This document shows positions 11,275 through 24,449 of a DNA stretch of 64,000 bases, piece by piece (the stretch's first letter is position 1; every line of letters starts with the position of its first letter). Source of the DNA: Acarospora socialis (Eukaryota > Ascomycota > Lecanoromycetes > Acarosporales > Acarosporaceae); NCBI GenBank assembly GCA_025617375.2, contig JAMYGW020000006.1:1803001-1867000 (forward strand), in the 5' to 3' direction. Below the pieces are notes generated by a model. The model ran no database searches and was not told where the DNA came from. It saw nothing but the letters and a program-made list of their open reading frames with translations. Made by a program: the position numbers and the translations under genes.

Positions 11275-12978
11275 GGTTGTCGCGGTGAAGGTGGCGGGGC
11301 GTCTTGTAGGGACGGGATGGGCAGGGATGGAAAGAGTTGAGGACGAGAAGAGAATTCAATGTGTCCAATGGACTAGGTACGTATGACCTGACACGAACGA
11401 AATGCTTCCCTTCGCTAGCACCGGGATTTTGGGGTTGCAAAGGTGAAGAGCGCGTGTTCATGTAGCACGGACAAGGATATGTACCTTGTAATCTAGATTT
11501 CGGTATCAGCATTGCTGGTCTACCGTGCTCTAGGTAAGGTATCAAATCGATAAGTGGCTGTGGCTGCTTAGTGGTTGTCAGCCATCTCAGGGGCTCAATC
11601 CGACGGTCGCGGTGAGATGTCAAGGTTGACCTTGACATAGGTAGGCATCCGTGGCCAACAGAACCCGGATCCATCCATAACGGCCAATCTCAGAGAAGAG
11701 AAATCCTTGATTGTTCTGAAATGCGGAGCACTCGACCGACCTTGTCCCCGCAGAAGTGCTCATTCCTGGTATCGATTGTCAACGGCTTTCACAGCGTTGC
11801 AGTCCCTCAAATACCTGATCCAAGGCTTGGGCCCGGAAAGATGTCGAACATGATTATTCATCATGATTCGCTGAGACGGTTGTGCAAGGCTTTCAACAAG
11901 GTGTCAATGTTCATGGTAGACTTGCCGCTGTCAATAATCCATGACGCTTTTCGAGATCTGAAAGCAGCAGTCATGGGGGTCAAGGGCGCTAAAAAGATCG
12001 TGTTCAACAGCATCGATTGGTCTGATTAGACGACATTGTTCAATTTCTTTTACCTGGACGACAAGAGTTCCATCCAACGAATGACGAACAATGCAAAGCA
12101 ACTTTGAGTTAAGCTGCAGTGAGAATCAGTCATGTGGACAACTATCTGCCTGTTGTGTAAAGGGAGTGTATTGAGTGCCGGGCAGAGTTTTTTATGTTTC
12201 AGGTTATCGGACCCCTTCAGAGGTTGGAACTCCAACGGTAGATAAATGAAGATACTTTGTCAAGGGTAAGATAGGGACTAAGTCTCCCGAAGAAAGGGCT
12301 TCTAATGTTCTTGGCTACCTTTATGATCAAGGCGCACCAAAGCGCTGGACAATTTGCGGCGGCGTAACCTTAGTCGACTCCTGCCTACCTTACCTGCCTT
12401 TCCTTCTTTGCATCGCATTGCATCCGCACTGCATCTTTGTTTTCTATCTGAACTCCATTCCACTACTCATTTGCAGCCATATCACGGACGGCACGCACAG
12501 TCCACATCGAAGGGGACATCAACACGTCTGGGTATGATCGTGGTGTAGATAGCAACAGTGTGGGGAGAGGGACAAGGGCCGAAGTATACTTATCGCCAAA
12601 CCCTCATTTCCCGCGTTTACAGTACCAGGTAGATATCCACCCGAAAAAGCATGTGCTTCATCCTCCAAGCCAGCGCCTGGACTAACCTACAGTAATCACA
12701 GAGATATTCCCTATTCTTTCACCACTGCCAGTCTTACCATCATTCTATAGTAATTCTATCCCATCGAAAATTGCGTTGAACAACTACCACTGTCTTTACA
12801 GCCATCGAACATTCCTGCCATCATTCTTGTTGCCCGGACACCGCATTATAACAGCTCGATGGACATATTAATATTGGTGGAACCTAAAGTATAGGGAGCA
12901 ATCAACAACTGCGAGCTTCGTGCGCCAGTCAAATACCGTTCAGATCTACTGCCAGGCATCACCGAAGCATCAAGACTC
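11275..12978. other. Intergenic; one weak small ORF
   Basis: This is the shared upstream region of two divergent genes. An ATG-initiated 102-codon frame at 11721-12029 has ordinary composition but no recognisable family or splice context, so I do not call it a gene. Confidence 0.4.
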
Positions 12979-15300
12979 ATGGCCGGGAGCACACAAATTG
13001 CGAGCGTACTGCCAACAATCAGATGCTCCAACTGCAATGCGGAAATTCAGATATCTATGATTGGAGACCACTCCTGTTCCAATGGCTTGCAGCGTGGGTT
13101 CTACGGTGGTAAGCACGGGGTTTTTGAATGCTGATATCGTTTAGGAGCTCCTCCGCCGGGGCCTTACCTTCAAACCAGAACCGCCTCCTCTCCGTTTCTA
13201 AATGTATCCATTGCGAATAAGCCAGCTACTACGAAAGGTGGAAGAGTGGTACCTCCCAGGATAGATTCGTCTACCGCAAGTATGTCTAGAAAATCATGGG
13301 TAATGAATCTCGTCACTAACCACCTTAGATCGACCGTTCTTCGAACCAGCGCCTCCCACACCTAACAGTACCTCGATCTTCTCGCCCAGCCTGCCATCAC
13401 CTGCTCACAAAACGAGTCGTCGGATGCCTCCAAGAAGCGCCACGGCACCCTTGCCTCGCGGTCCACCGTCACCGGAACTGTCCAACCTCGACTGCGCTTT
13501 CCCACCTTTTCCTATATCAAAGTCAAGAATCGCCACTCCTACAAGAGAGCTTGAGTCGAAGCAGTCGAGGTCAAATCATACTGAGTCTGGTCGCACGTAT
13601 GCGGAGCCAACCCCCTTATTTGCGCCACTCAGCTCACGAAGGAATGGTAACGGTCGAGTTCTCCAAAGGATGGACACAATTGCGCCAGGTCCCTTTGACG
13701 TGGGATCGCGCGATCGAAGAGATGGAAACCAGAAACCTGGCACGAAGCAACACAAGAGAACCGCAACCGTAGCAAGCAGCCAAGACTTCCCGCATCCACC
13801 AGCTTATGATCCAGCGAAATCCAGCTTCCCACGTCCATCAACTGCAACTGCAAATACTAGCACATCTCGGCAGACTTCATTGGCAAGCATATCCCGGGGT
13901 CCAAGAAGCATGCTTGACCAAGAAGAACAAATGCTTTCGTCCAAGCCTACGCTACCCAGGACTGAGAGACCCGAAGGACAATGGCACATCTCGCAACATG
14001 AACTACCACCTCTGCCTCTGAGCCATGACAATAGATCGCAAACGTTTCCGATCAGCATTCAGACCCAAGGTAGTATGGACGAGCGGGTAGGGTCTCAGAC
14101 ACAACAGCCATCCGAAAGCTCCTCAGCCATTAGGAGTCGCCGACCGACAGTGTCAGCTACCAGTAGACCTCCGCTGCCTACAGATGTCGTTAATCAAGGC
14201 TTGCCTTTCCGATCTACACCAGCGACAAGCTTATCACAGTCGCAAAGTGGACCGGAAATTCATTTGTGGAATGCGAGCCGAAATAACGGTAGAACTGACA
14301 ATCGACCTGAAGCTGCCCCTCCAATCCAAGTGCCGGGTCGGGCGAATGTCTCAAGCAACGGAAGTTCGTATCATACTCGTACTGACTCGATATCATCGAG
14401 TGGCTCGTATGGATCAGATGCTAGAAGCGGAAGCTCCAGGTCAAGCCCACCATTGTCCGACGCATCGGCACGGCCACGGGCTAAGCCAACAAATACAGGC
14501 CAAGTCGGCAACTCGTGGATAAACTTTCAGTCTTCGACGGAAAACCTACATTCAAAGGAGACCAAGGAGCCGCAGAGCGACATCACCACTGGTGGTGTCG
14601 AAAATTCAAGGTACCTGGAACCTATGAAGCCATCACCGCAGCGTGATGCAAAGTTAGAACCTCCAGAGTCACCCATGGATCCAGCGATGCAGCGAGGCCG
14701 ACTCTCACCACTGCCTCCGCCCAGCAACCAACAATCCTCGGGTCCCCTTACCAAGCGACCTACTCTCACACCACCACCTGCACGCCGAAGAACTGCAAGC
14801 AACAAGGGTAATTGCCGTGGATGTGGTGAGCTTATTACCGGAAAATCAGTCAGTTCGGCCGACGGTCGGCTTACCGGTCGATATCACAAACAATGCTTCG
14901 TGTGCAAGACCTGTAAACAGCCATTTCAGACTGCGGACTTCTACGTTCTGAAGAATCATCCCTACTGCAACAGACATTACCACCAACTCAATGACTCGCT
15001 CTGTCGAGTTTGCGACCGAGGAATCGAGGGACAATATCTTGCAACCGAATCAAAGCAGAAATTCCATCCGCAGTGCTTTACATGTCGGGTACGTACAGTT
15101 TGCAGGTGTATCGACATGCAGAAGGCAGGGACTGACAGTTGCACTAGGATTGCCGCATAGTTTTGAAGGACGATTATTTTGAGATGAACGATAATATATA
15201 CTGCGAACGGCACGCCTTCCGGGCTGCACAACAGACCACTTTCCTCGGCCCTGGTCGCAAGAACCCGGAAAGAAGGACCACGCGACTAATGATGATGTGA
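12979..15300 (+). CDS. Two-LIM-domain protein (fungal paxillin-like type), 725 aa
   Basis: Four exons: 12979-13108, 13145-13279, 13329-15088 and 15148-15300; all introns are GT-AG and phases agree. The N-terminus carries a small putative metal site (C16-x2-C19, H31-x-C33). A long Ser/Pro-rich disordered region fills residues about 80-575. Two C-terminal LIM zinc fingers follow: the first begins at about 583 (NCRGCGELITGKSV ... YHKQCFVCKTC ... YCNRHY), the second at about 644 (CRVCDRGIEGQY ... FHPQCFTCR|DC ... YCERHAF). The last intron falls inside the second LIM domain, and its removal restores the CFTCRDC spacing. LIM proteins of this layout scaffold actin, septation or polarity complexes (S. 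pombe Pxl1 is one example), so a cortical role is inferred, not shown. Confidence 0.88.
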
Positions 15301-17005
15301 TTTACTCTCTCAACTGCGCGCCAGCGTTGCGTCTTGACTTATCTGTTTTGGGATTTTTCCTCCAGCTCTATACCCTGCTTAACGCTTAGATTCACAGATG
15401 GATTGGAACAGGTGGCATTTTCAGATACCCTTTGGTTAACCCAGCTGCATCTAGTTATACTTTGGCCATTGGAAGCACTCGACCGATTTGAAGCTGATGG
15501 ATCATTCTATTTATGACTGGAGGGTTTGCTTGTACTTCGTCTATGATACGCTGGGAGGATCATTATGTTCATCGACGCTCGTTACACTTGTTCGTTGGTT
15601 CAGATTGCCTCACACCGTGGTCCTACTGCGGTATCTGTGAACTCAGGGATTTCGAAACCCTCCACCCATTATCTCTGTACATAGCAAGGCTTTGTACAGC
15701 TTGATGATTTCCGATACTTCGATGAGACGTGCTGGATTTTACACCGACGTACTGTCAGCGACGTCTTTGGTCCTCCCTGTTCTGGTATTCCTGTCTACGT
15801 TGCATCTTCCTCCGGAGGGTCCCTACAGCTCGGTATTGCCCCGTCCGAGATTACCTCAAATGTGCGGCAGCTATACTGTGAGGTCGTTGCCGTCAAATAC
15901 TCGATATTCCGAGATTCACTGCGGCCACGGAAAGATGAGCGCTTGATAGGGTGACGTCGTCGTGCAGGCAATTTTGTAGCAGAGATTATGTCCATTGAGT
16001 GTGCGACGAGTAGCTGAAGTGAAGCTATCGGCCATGACGGAGGAGCAATACTGTAAACGATGCCTCTCCCATTATATGAGACTGTGGTGTCAGACACGCC
16101 GCCCAGTTGAGGGCCACTACCTGTCATATCTCGCATTCGATGATTCGCCTAACTTCCGCTAATTTCCGCCGAACTCTCTCGGGCCGCTTGTTACAGCTGC
16201 AGCTTGTATGCATCGAGTAAGTTCATATGAAAGTTGCTCGCCTTCTCAGCCAGCCTCAAAAGGACTGTCGTTAACTCTTCGACCGAGAGTCGCTCTGAGA
16301 TTCATGACTGATTGGTCAAACCATTCAGCCACTAAGTCATACCCTAATCCTAGTGCAATGCTCTGGACCCCGATTTGGAAGCGTGGCTGCAACGAACTTC
16401 GATCTAACAACGACAGCAGAGCCCGAAATCAACAACCACTCTCGAAAAGGTATCACCATACGTGACCGGCCGTCCCGTCAGACGTCTGTCATTCAGCTTC
16501 GGATATATGGCTTCTATACTCTCTATGCGCTTTGGGCATAGCCTTCGGCTGTGGCCAGCTGAGTCTATAAACTCTAGCTGTGATCATCAGGACCTTCAGT
16601 CCGAAAGGAGCATTTGAGTATGGTGATAACCACTTGTGCTGCATTAGAGCGCTTTGATATACGTTCCCTTGCGGTCCTACGTTGCGTCTTTCATGTTGGC
16701 GTTGATCTAGGCTCGGAGATGGACGGCTGGCCCTCATACCTTCAGGCGAGGATGAGGGCGGTCCTTGAGCCTCGGACCAATGGCTTTCCGTACTGTGGCT
16801 GGCTCAAACTCCCTGGCTGGCTGAGTCCTGAGTTGATTTAAAAAAGCGATCTCAATAATATGTCTCCACCCTGATATTGGTGTACCAATTTTTCTGCCGC
16901 CAGAGTCTACTCACGAATGCCCTCAATTCTTTCCCTAAATAAATAGCAGGAGCCGAAGCAATTGCCCCGAAATCCCGTGCTTGTGGGTTTTGCTGTTGCT
17001 TCACG
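15301..17005. other. No recognisable gene
   Basis: Between the LIM gene and the STAND gene. Open frames are below 115 codons and none resembles a family. Probably LIM 3'-UTR followed by STAND promoter. Confidence 0.45.
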
Positions 17006-20000
17006 ATGTTGCTCGGACGCTCTGCGATGTCAGTCCTGAGGTCCAGGAATTCATCGGAAGGTGAGCTTTTTAACACTCCTTTCCGCGCTTGAGACTGCAA
17101 TCACTGACCGAGGCACCGCTCAGGCATCCATACCCTATCTAACGGTACTGGAGGCAACCATGCACATACACCGGAGAAGAAGCCCTCGTCTGGTCATGAC
17201 GGGCCGAATGGCCCCGACTCCCTGACAGTTGTGCATAAGCCGTTGGAGCCCACGAGGTCACCCGGTTTTGAAATCCGTGATCAAAGTCACGAGTCTAAGA
17301 CTGAAGTCCACGTCCTTAGAGAGTCTACGTCTGTCACCGTGATTCACTGGAAGAAAGAATTAGGTTCACGAGCAGACGATGTCCTTTCCGGAACCCCAAC
17401 CTTCGACAGCCTCCTCGATTTCATTGCTACCGAGCGCCTCAGGAGCATGCCTCGTAAGGGTAGTAAGTGGGATGAGGTCCTCAAGTGGGCAGAGTCGTTC
17501 GCTTGGAACGTGGATATGTATTCGCACTCCGTCAGCAGCTTTATCGTTTACAGCTGGGAGTCTGCGCGATTGGTCTGGGGAAGCTGTCGGTTCTTACTCC
17601 AGGTTTGTCCTCATGCTAGGTATAACTGCATCTGTAGATTGGATTGCTTGCTTACATGTTCAGATGGGTCCGAGTCGTATTGGCGTCCTCGAGAAGATCT
17701 TTGGTATCTTAGATCAGATGGGAGACAGCCTCGACTTCTTCCTTCGAAACAAAGCGCTCTTCACGGCGTCCACGAGGATCAAGCACATCCTAGCTTGCGC
17801 TTACGCAGACATGGTGTCATTCACCACCGATGTCGGCATCCACTACACGAAGAAGAACACCAGTAAGGAACGCTTCGGCTGTTGCTGCTCACTCTGCTTA
17901 CTGGTAGCTGTATCAGGTACTCACGAGTTACTTCTCCTGGGCGAGTTCGACTTGCGCTTCGGTCGAAGAATTGATTCGTTCTTTCATCACAGAGACACAT
18001 TCACTAATGAGGTCTGGGCTGCTTCCTTAAGGGCATCTACGATCATACAAGGCTAGTGTTTGTTCCGGACCTCGCTATGACCTAATGAGGCTGACATGTC
18101 TCTTCCCACTAGATTCCAGCATCACAGTCCGTACCATCAGACAATGGCTTGCTCCACAAGACCGCATTGTTGAAATTCTCCTTTCCGATCGCATGGGGCA
18201 CCGCAGTTCGAGGATTGAAAACACTTGCGAGTGGTTTGGCTCTCATCTTAGAAGCTTCCAACGCAGTAACGACAACACTCTCGTCATAACTGGCAAACCT
18301 GGCTCGGGCAAAAGTGTTCTTTTGAGCTGGATTTTGGAGAGGCTCAGGAAGAGCTCCGGGAGAAACGGACATCAAGATGTGGTTTCCGTAACCATAGGTT
18401 AGCAAAATCATACCCTACCTTTGACCTGCACCGCTAATACCTTATAAAAGAGCCTGATCTTAGAAGCCAGAGGTCGTCTCTCAGCGTCATCAAGTCTCTG
18501 CTCCTCCAACTGCTCGATAGGAGTGTGGGAGATATGTCCCTCTACAAGGTTTTGAGCGCTATCTACGAGAGAGCAGAAAGACAGAGCGTGCTGGAGGGCC
18601 TCGAACCCGCAATGTGGAAGGCACTGGAAGCTGCTATCAAGAATCACTCTCACGGCGTAGTCATTACTGTCGATGGACTGGACCAGTTGAAAGGAGGAGA
18701 ACCTGTCATCTTGGATTTCTGCAAGCGTCTTCAGAAGATTGCAGCAAGCCATAACACCGTAAAATGCATCCTTCTCTTACGTTTGGGTGACAAGCCATAC
18801 CCCGTGGATGCTCGACAGTTTGTGCTCGACTCAACCTACAACTCGGACGACGTCCGTTACTTTATCGAAGACTCCGTTTCTTCGGCGAAGGAGTTCACGA
18901 ACTTGAAGGAGCAGGACAAGCAGACCGTCATCCAGAGGGTCTCAAAAATGTCAGCAGGCACTTTTTTGTTGCCAGATCTGATGCTCCAGCTACTCAAGAG
19001 AGAGAAGACACTTGCCGGCATCTTGCAAGCTTTGGAAACACTCCCGAAAGGTTTACCCGACCTCGTTCAGAAAGTCTGTTCCGTGGTGAATATCAACGAC
19101 TCCGACACCAAATCAATACTCTCGTGCTTGCTGGTTGCAGAGAGGCCTTTGACCATGTTAGAGCTTAGAAGCCTCATTGAGATGGATATAGGCAGCTGTC
19201 GCCACTCCAGCAGATTCACAAGCATCGAAGAAGACATCCGTAGATCTTGTGGCCCACTGGTGACGATCCGAGACGGAATCGTGCGCTTCTCACACCACTC
19301 CATCAAAGAGCACCTACTCCACCTTGCAGCAACAGGCAAGCTCCCTCTGTCGATTAAGGAGGCGCACAAAGATCTTGCGACTCGGTGCTTAGCATACGTC
19401 AAGGTTTGCTTGGAAGACTGGAGTCCGGAACCTGTCTTCGAGTGTGGCTTTGGCTCGATTGAGGGCAAGTCACTTGGCGATCTCACTAAGGAACATCACT
19501 TGCTAGAGTACTCGACGAGATATTGGGTGTCCCACTTCCGAAGGTCGACGATGTACGAATCAAGAGGTAAATTCACGTGTACTTCGGAGTTCAAGGCATG
19601 CTTCCCGAAGTCCTCTCTTCTGGCTTTGATTGAGGGAAGTTGGTGGGAGATCCAGACATCCGCGAACGATGCTATGGAGATGCACTTACTAGCTCTCGAA
19701 CTCCGCAAGTCCATTCTTGGGGAGAAGCACAAATCGGTTGTCCAATGCTACATCAACCTGGGAAGGATACGTCGAGAGCTTTCGGACCACGTTAAGGCGA
19801 GCGAGTGTTATTTCGATGCTTGGACGATCAGTCAACACATATTGGGGGAGAAAAGTGCAGTGGTCATGGCGTGTGCCAAAGCGTACAGCGAGATTATCAC
19901 CCGTACGATCGTCACTACTCATACAGAGTTTACTTCCCGAACGGTACAGATATACAAGTATATCTGGACCTCTCACAAGCATATCCACGGGGCGGCCGAC

Positions 20001-23000
20001 GAGGAAACCATCAAGTATGCCACCTACCTCGCCACCCTCTACATCCAATTAAAGGAGCTGGAGAAAGCGGCAACTGTTTACCGGGAGATCCACAGAACCT
20101 GTGTTGAGAAGTATGGCCACCTTCATGAATTGACCATCACTATAACCCGTAGTCTGACTACAGTTCTCCAACGTTTGTCGAAACACGAGGAGTGCGTCCA
20201 CATCTGCCGAGGGTCTCTGGAGGTTTGCGAAGAGACATTGGAGATCTGGGACGAGAGACGTATTACTGCCACAATCTGTATGGTTGAGGAGTATGAGAGC
20301 CAAAAACAATGGCATAAGGCCGAAGAACTTCTTCTCTCTATCAGGCGAAGAATTATCGACATTTGCCAGTCTAGCCATGATGAACATTGCCACGAAGCCA
20401 AGATTGAAATCACGATCCAGTATGCCAGGTTTCTGAAACGCCATTCGCGAGAGAAGGAAGCCGAGACAATATTGGTAGAGTTGTGGCATGGAGTCAAGGG
20501 TTTCCTCCATGGTGAACACCGACACAGTGAAACCCTCACCATCCGTATCAGAATCATCGGAGAAGAGATGAAGAAGTTGAAGATCATCACTGTTGCTGAA
20601 TCTGTCTTCGCTTCGCTCTGGGAGTTCTACAAGAGGTTCACACTCACTACGACTAAAGAGGCCGTATCTATTGCTGTTCTACTGTCTGAGGTCTTCCACA
20701 TTAAGATGGACGTACATAGGGAGGAAACGATATTGAAAGAGATCTTCGAGGCAACCTTCACGCATACTCACATTGTCGAAACTACGACGATCACGACGTG
20801 TGTCAAGCTTGGATTCTTCTACGAACGGGAGTCGAGGTGGTCGGAAGCGATAGATGTTTGCCACAAGGTTCTGGTGAAACTCTGGCCACATATTGATGTT
20901 TACCATCCGCACGCGTACTACCTTCCGCACCACCATCATGATGACGTGATCATGATCGGACATCGTCTTGCTCTTTGCCACCATCATGCGGGTCGTACTG
21001 ACAAAGCCGAGAATATTCATATCCACGTCTTCCGCTCCTGCAAGTCTTCACTGCAGCTCCATGACGAGCGAATTCTTACAACCGCGAAGTATCTTGTTGG
21101 CTTCTACGAGTCCACAGGTATGATAGAGAAATCTAGAGCAGTATACTACGAGCTTTTGGAAGAGTACTGCGGACTTTTGGGTAGACGTCATCACCTATCA
21201 ATCAAGATCATGTACCTTCTCGCTCATCATTGCGAGCGACACGAGCCAAGGGGTGCCGAGCAGTTCTATCTCGACATCGTTAGGGCTCTTTATCATGACT
21301 CGGAAGAGTGTGACACTGAGTGTATCGAGGCAATGCTCGCTCTTTGCAGGATCTATGAGCATGACAAGAGATTCAACGAAGCACAAAAGCTCTACCGCCG
21401 TCTATGGCTGACCTTCCGCCACCACGGAGGTGAGTGCGGCCTTGACACAGAGACCGTGATGGAAGTCTACCATAAGTATCTACACATCTTAGAGAAAGAG
21501 CACAAGTTCTCCGTGATATATGAACTCGCAATACAGTATCGAGAAACATGCACCAAGTACTACGGAGCACGGCATCACTACACCATCCAGGCGACCATTG
21601 AACTCTGTAAGATCCTCGAGCGAGAAGAATCTCGCCATGAGGAGGCAATGGCCCTCTATGAAGAGCTGTGCATAATCATTACCGAGACCCATGAACACTC
21701 CGCCGTCATTGAAAAGATCATTGTTGAAGTCAGAGAACGGTTGGCACATCTGTACTCGTGTCACACCTCGACCACAGGGAAAGCGGAAGTCATCTACTAC
21801 GAGTCTTGGGATAAGTTCCGGTGCAAGCACGGGCATGCTCACGAGGAAACATTGCACCGCTTGACCGAACTCATCATGTTCTTCAAGAAGCAGAACACGA
21901 AGGAATGTAAACATACCGCCACCGAGACCCTGCAGATTACCATCATCGACATCATTACGAAAGAGAAGGATACTCAGAGACTGTTTTACTCTGCGGGGGC
22001 TATTGCTCGTCTGTACATTACCTTGGGCCTCGAGGAGACGGCTTTCCAACTCCTAAGAGAACTCCGCCGACAACTCACTTCCACAAAGACAGAAACAAGC
22101 GAGCACTTCCACTTTTCTCTTCGCCAAGGGCATACAGTCGATCGTAGATCCTTCGTCTTCGTTGTGGCTTTCGAGGCAACTCTGAAAGGCGAATTCCGGT
22201 CGTCATTGTATGCTGAGATCATGAGCGACTTGATGACGGAGACAACCCTGTTCGAGTCATGGATGCGAGCCTTGAAATATGGTGGTAGGCTTGAAGTTAC
22301 AATGAGCGTTGGTGCTCGCTTGAGAGCGTTCCTCAGAAGCAAGCATCGTGCGGATGAAAGCGAGAAGATCACTGTCGAGCTCTGGGAGCTATTTACAGTG
22401 GAAGTGAAAGGGTCGAAGAAGAAGTCCGGCATCTTATGGGAGCTTTTCCTTGCTTGCTTAGGGGAAATGGAGAACGACGAACATCGTATAACGTTTACCG
22501 ATGCCGGAGCCAGTGCGGTCATCTCTCATTATGACAGCGGCGACTTTAAGGGCGCCTTTGAGCTCGCCGATTGGATACACCAGTACATCCTCGCTCACGG
22601 CGATTACGGCACTCAAGAGAACCTCAAGGTCGGCATCAAGTTATTGCTCTGTATGGCTGGGCGTAATCGCCACAGACGCTGTCAAGACCAAGATCTCAGC
22701 CGCAAGATGATGGAACTCTCGGGGAGCATTCTTGTGCAGGTTCTCAAGGTTAGCGAACAAGAGCACATGTCTTTTAGCAAGATGCCCATTCATGAACTAA
22801 ATCTCATCATTGGGCTCCTCGGCGAACAGCGAAACTTCAAGGACCTACAACGGATCCTCCGTGATCTCTGGAACGTGCGTCAAATGCAGGATTGGGGTGT
22901 GCACAATATCGTTTGGATTGGTCGTCGTCTATGCGAGGTTTTGTTCGTTCAGGAGTACAAGAACGAGGCGATCGCCCTTTGCAAGGATATCAGCTACAAC

Positions 23001-23666
23001 CTTCAACGAGTCTATGGAACACTTGACGAGGCCACTCTAGGTTGCTTCAACCTCCTCTCGTCATTTTACACCGCCACCGGCAAACCCGAGAAGGCAATGG
23101 CTCTTCACGAAAGGATATTGCAACAAACGCTGGCCGAGGAGAGCAATCATCGATTGGTCGAGCATGCTTCCGGTGTAGTCCTCGTTCAACTCCAGCTGCT
23201 CAAACGTGCCTACCAACGTAACGGAAAATGGGATAAGGACGAGAAGCACTACCGGGAACTGTGGGATGAGTTATCCAACTTATTCGGCCCGGACCATCAC
23301 ATGTGGACCAAGATCGAGAACATCAAGAAATGGTCGCCCAAGGGAGTTTCGACAGCAAGTGAATCATTTGGGACCTGGGAAGTGCCAAAGAACTGGGAAT
23401 TTCCCAAGGAACCTACACCGGAACCCAAAAGGCAGAGCAGCAGCGCCAATCATCGTCACCACGATCATCACGAACATAACTGTGATGACGACGATTTGGT
23501 GCTCCCGAATCATGCCCATCACCATCACCATGCCAGCATTGGAGCTCCGGATCCCGACAGCCGTGCTCATCACCACGAGCATCATCACGAGCACCACCAC
23601 GAGCATCACACGAATGGAGTTTCCGAACCGAAGAAGTTCGTTATTCATCCTCAATACACCCTCTAA
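17006..23666 (+). CDS. NACHT-TPR STAND (NLR-like) protein with His-rich tail, 2122 aa
   Basis: Six inferred exons: 17006-17060, 17124-17602, 17664-17862, 17917-18051, 18113-18397, 18451-23666. Residues about 60-290 form an alpha-helical domain of the kind that precedes NACHT in fungal STAND proteins. The NTPase has Walker A GKPGSGKS (350-357) and Walker B VVITVDGLD (454-462), with the usual fungal NACHT continuation (FSHHSIKEHLL) near 660-680. From about 790 to 2030 run many degenerate TPR-like helical repeats with ALxLR/AE..Y patterns. The end is His/Asp/Glu-rich (about 2055-2110), suggesting metal binding or charge-driven contacts. STAND proteins act as signal-sensing switches in heterokaryon incompatibility or innate-like defence; the ligand and effector are unknown here. 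The intron at 18052-18112 needs a GC donor. Intron 17863-17916 is 54 bp and stop-free, so it could be retained. Confidence 0.85.
23440..23620 (+). repeat. CAC/CAT/GAG-rich low-complexity coding tract
   Basis: Near-repetitive His and Glu codons in the 3' end of the STAND gene encode clusters such as HHDHHEHN, HAHHHHHA and HHEHHHEHHHEHH. A recent HHEH-unit expansion is visible at about 23566-23610. Confidence 0.8.
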
Positions 23667-24248
23667 ATACCAGCAACGGTAGTCGATCTGTGGTCGGTGA
23701 ACCTCACGTGCCAGATACTTAAAGCCAAATTGATCTCGCGGAAATTCTTCGTTCTTAATTAAATCTCCTTGACAGTAATTATAATGTGTTTCGTATTATG
23801 CTACTAGGTATTTGCTTTTATCTACTTCTAATAGTATATCTACCAACTTAATCTCGGGCTGTGAGCTTTTTTAGAATATGAAAAATATGGTGAATGCTGT
23901 GTGACGGTACTCGTAAAACTGCTCAGATAAAATCTGCCCTAAGCACACTTACCTTGGGTAGGTACATAAACACCAATTAGCTTCTGAGCTAACCATAAAC
24001 GGTAACCTTGACCTAAGTTTCTTAACAGGCGGACGCTAGGATAGAAATCAAACAATTGAGAGCCCATTTATACTTCTGAACAATTGAAGGAACGGATCCA
24101 TAACAGCTTTCTCTCCGAATCACTTATAACATCAAGACAGTCGGTCGCGCTTTCGAGTGGCGATCACCACTACAGTCAAGACGTTTTCCAACTTACTAAA
24201 CTCGTAAGGCCTTACCCACCACTCCGGACACAGTCCCATACGTGCACG
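23667..24248. other. Intergenic, A/T-rich
   Basis: 3' flank of the STAND gene and 5' flank of the inositol-phosphate synthase gene. An A/T-rich stretch lies at about 23740-23940, and one GGGTAGGTAC motif near 23956. No gene seen. Confidence 0.4.
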
Positions 24249-24401
24249 ATGTCTCTGTGGCGATCACTTTGCCAATCTGAGACCATTCACTATGATAGAC
24301 ATGAATGCTTACGAATCCACAACAGGCCACATCACCCGTTCAACGGAAGCCGACGTTCTTCCGCTCGAGGAGGAGCATCGGATTCCCCTTATACCAGATA
24401 G
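24249..24401 (+). promoter_or_regulatory. Possible upstream ORF in the INO1 leader
   Basis: An ATG-initiated 50-codon frame (MSLWRSLCQSE...) ends 48 bases before the INO1 start codon. If the transcript begins upstream, ribosomes would meet it first and it could damp INO1 translation. Leader extent and splicing are unknown, so this is only a candidate. Confidence 0.25.
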
Positions 24402-24449
24402 GGCGCTCTAGATACTCTGGAACACATCTTGGGACTGTGTCAATCGAAT

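Noticed and set aside
10239-11674. Frames of 273 and 336 codons on opposite strands
   Set aside because: Pro/Ser/His- or Gly/Val-rich translations of a GC-rich exon and intron. The spliced racemase frame alone carries conserved motifs.
11721-12029. 102-codon ATG frame
   Set aside because: No recognisable domain, no homologous pattern and no splice context; the length is expected by chance.
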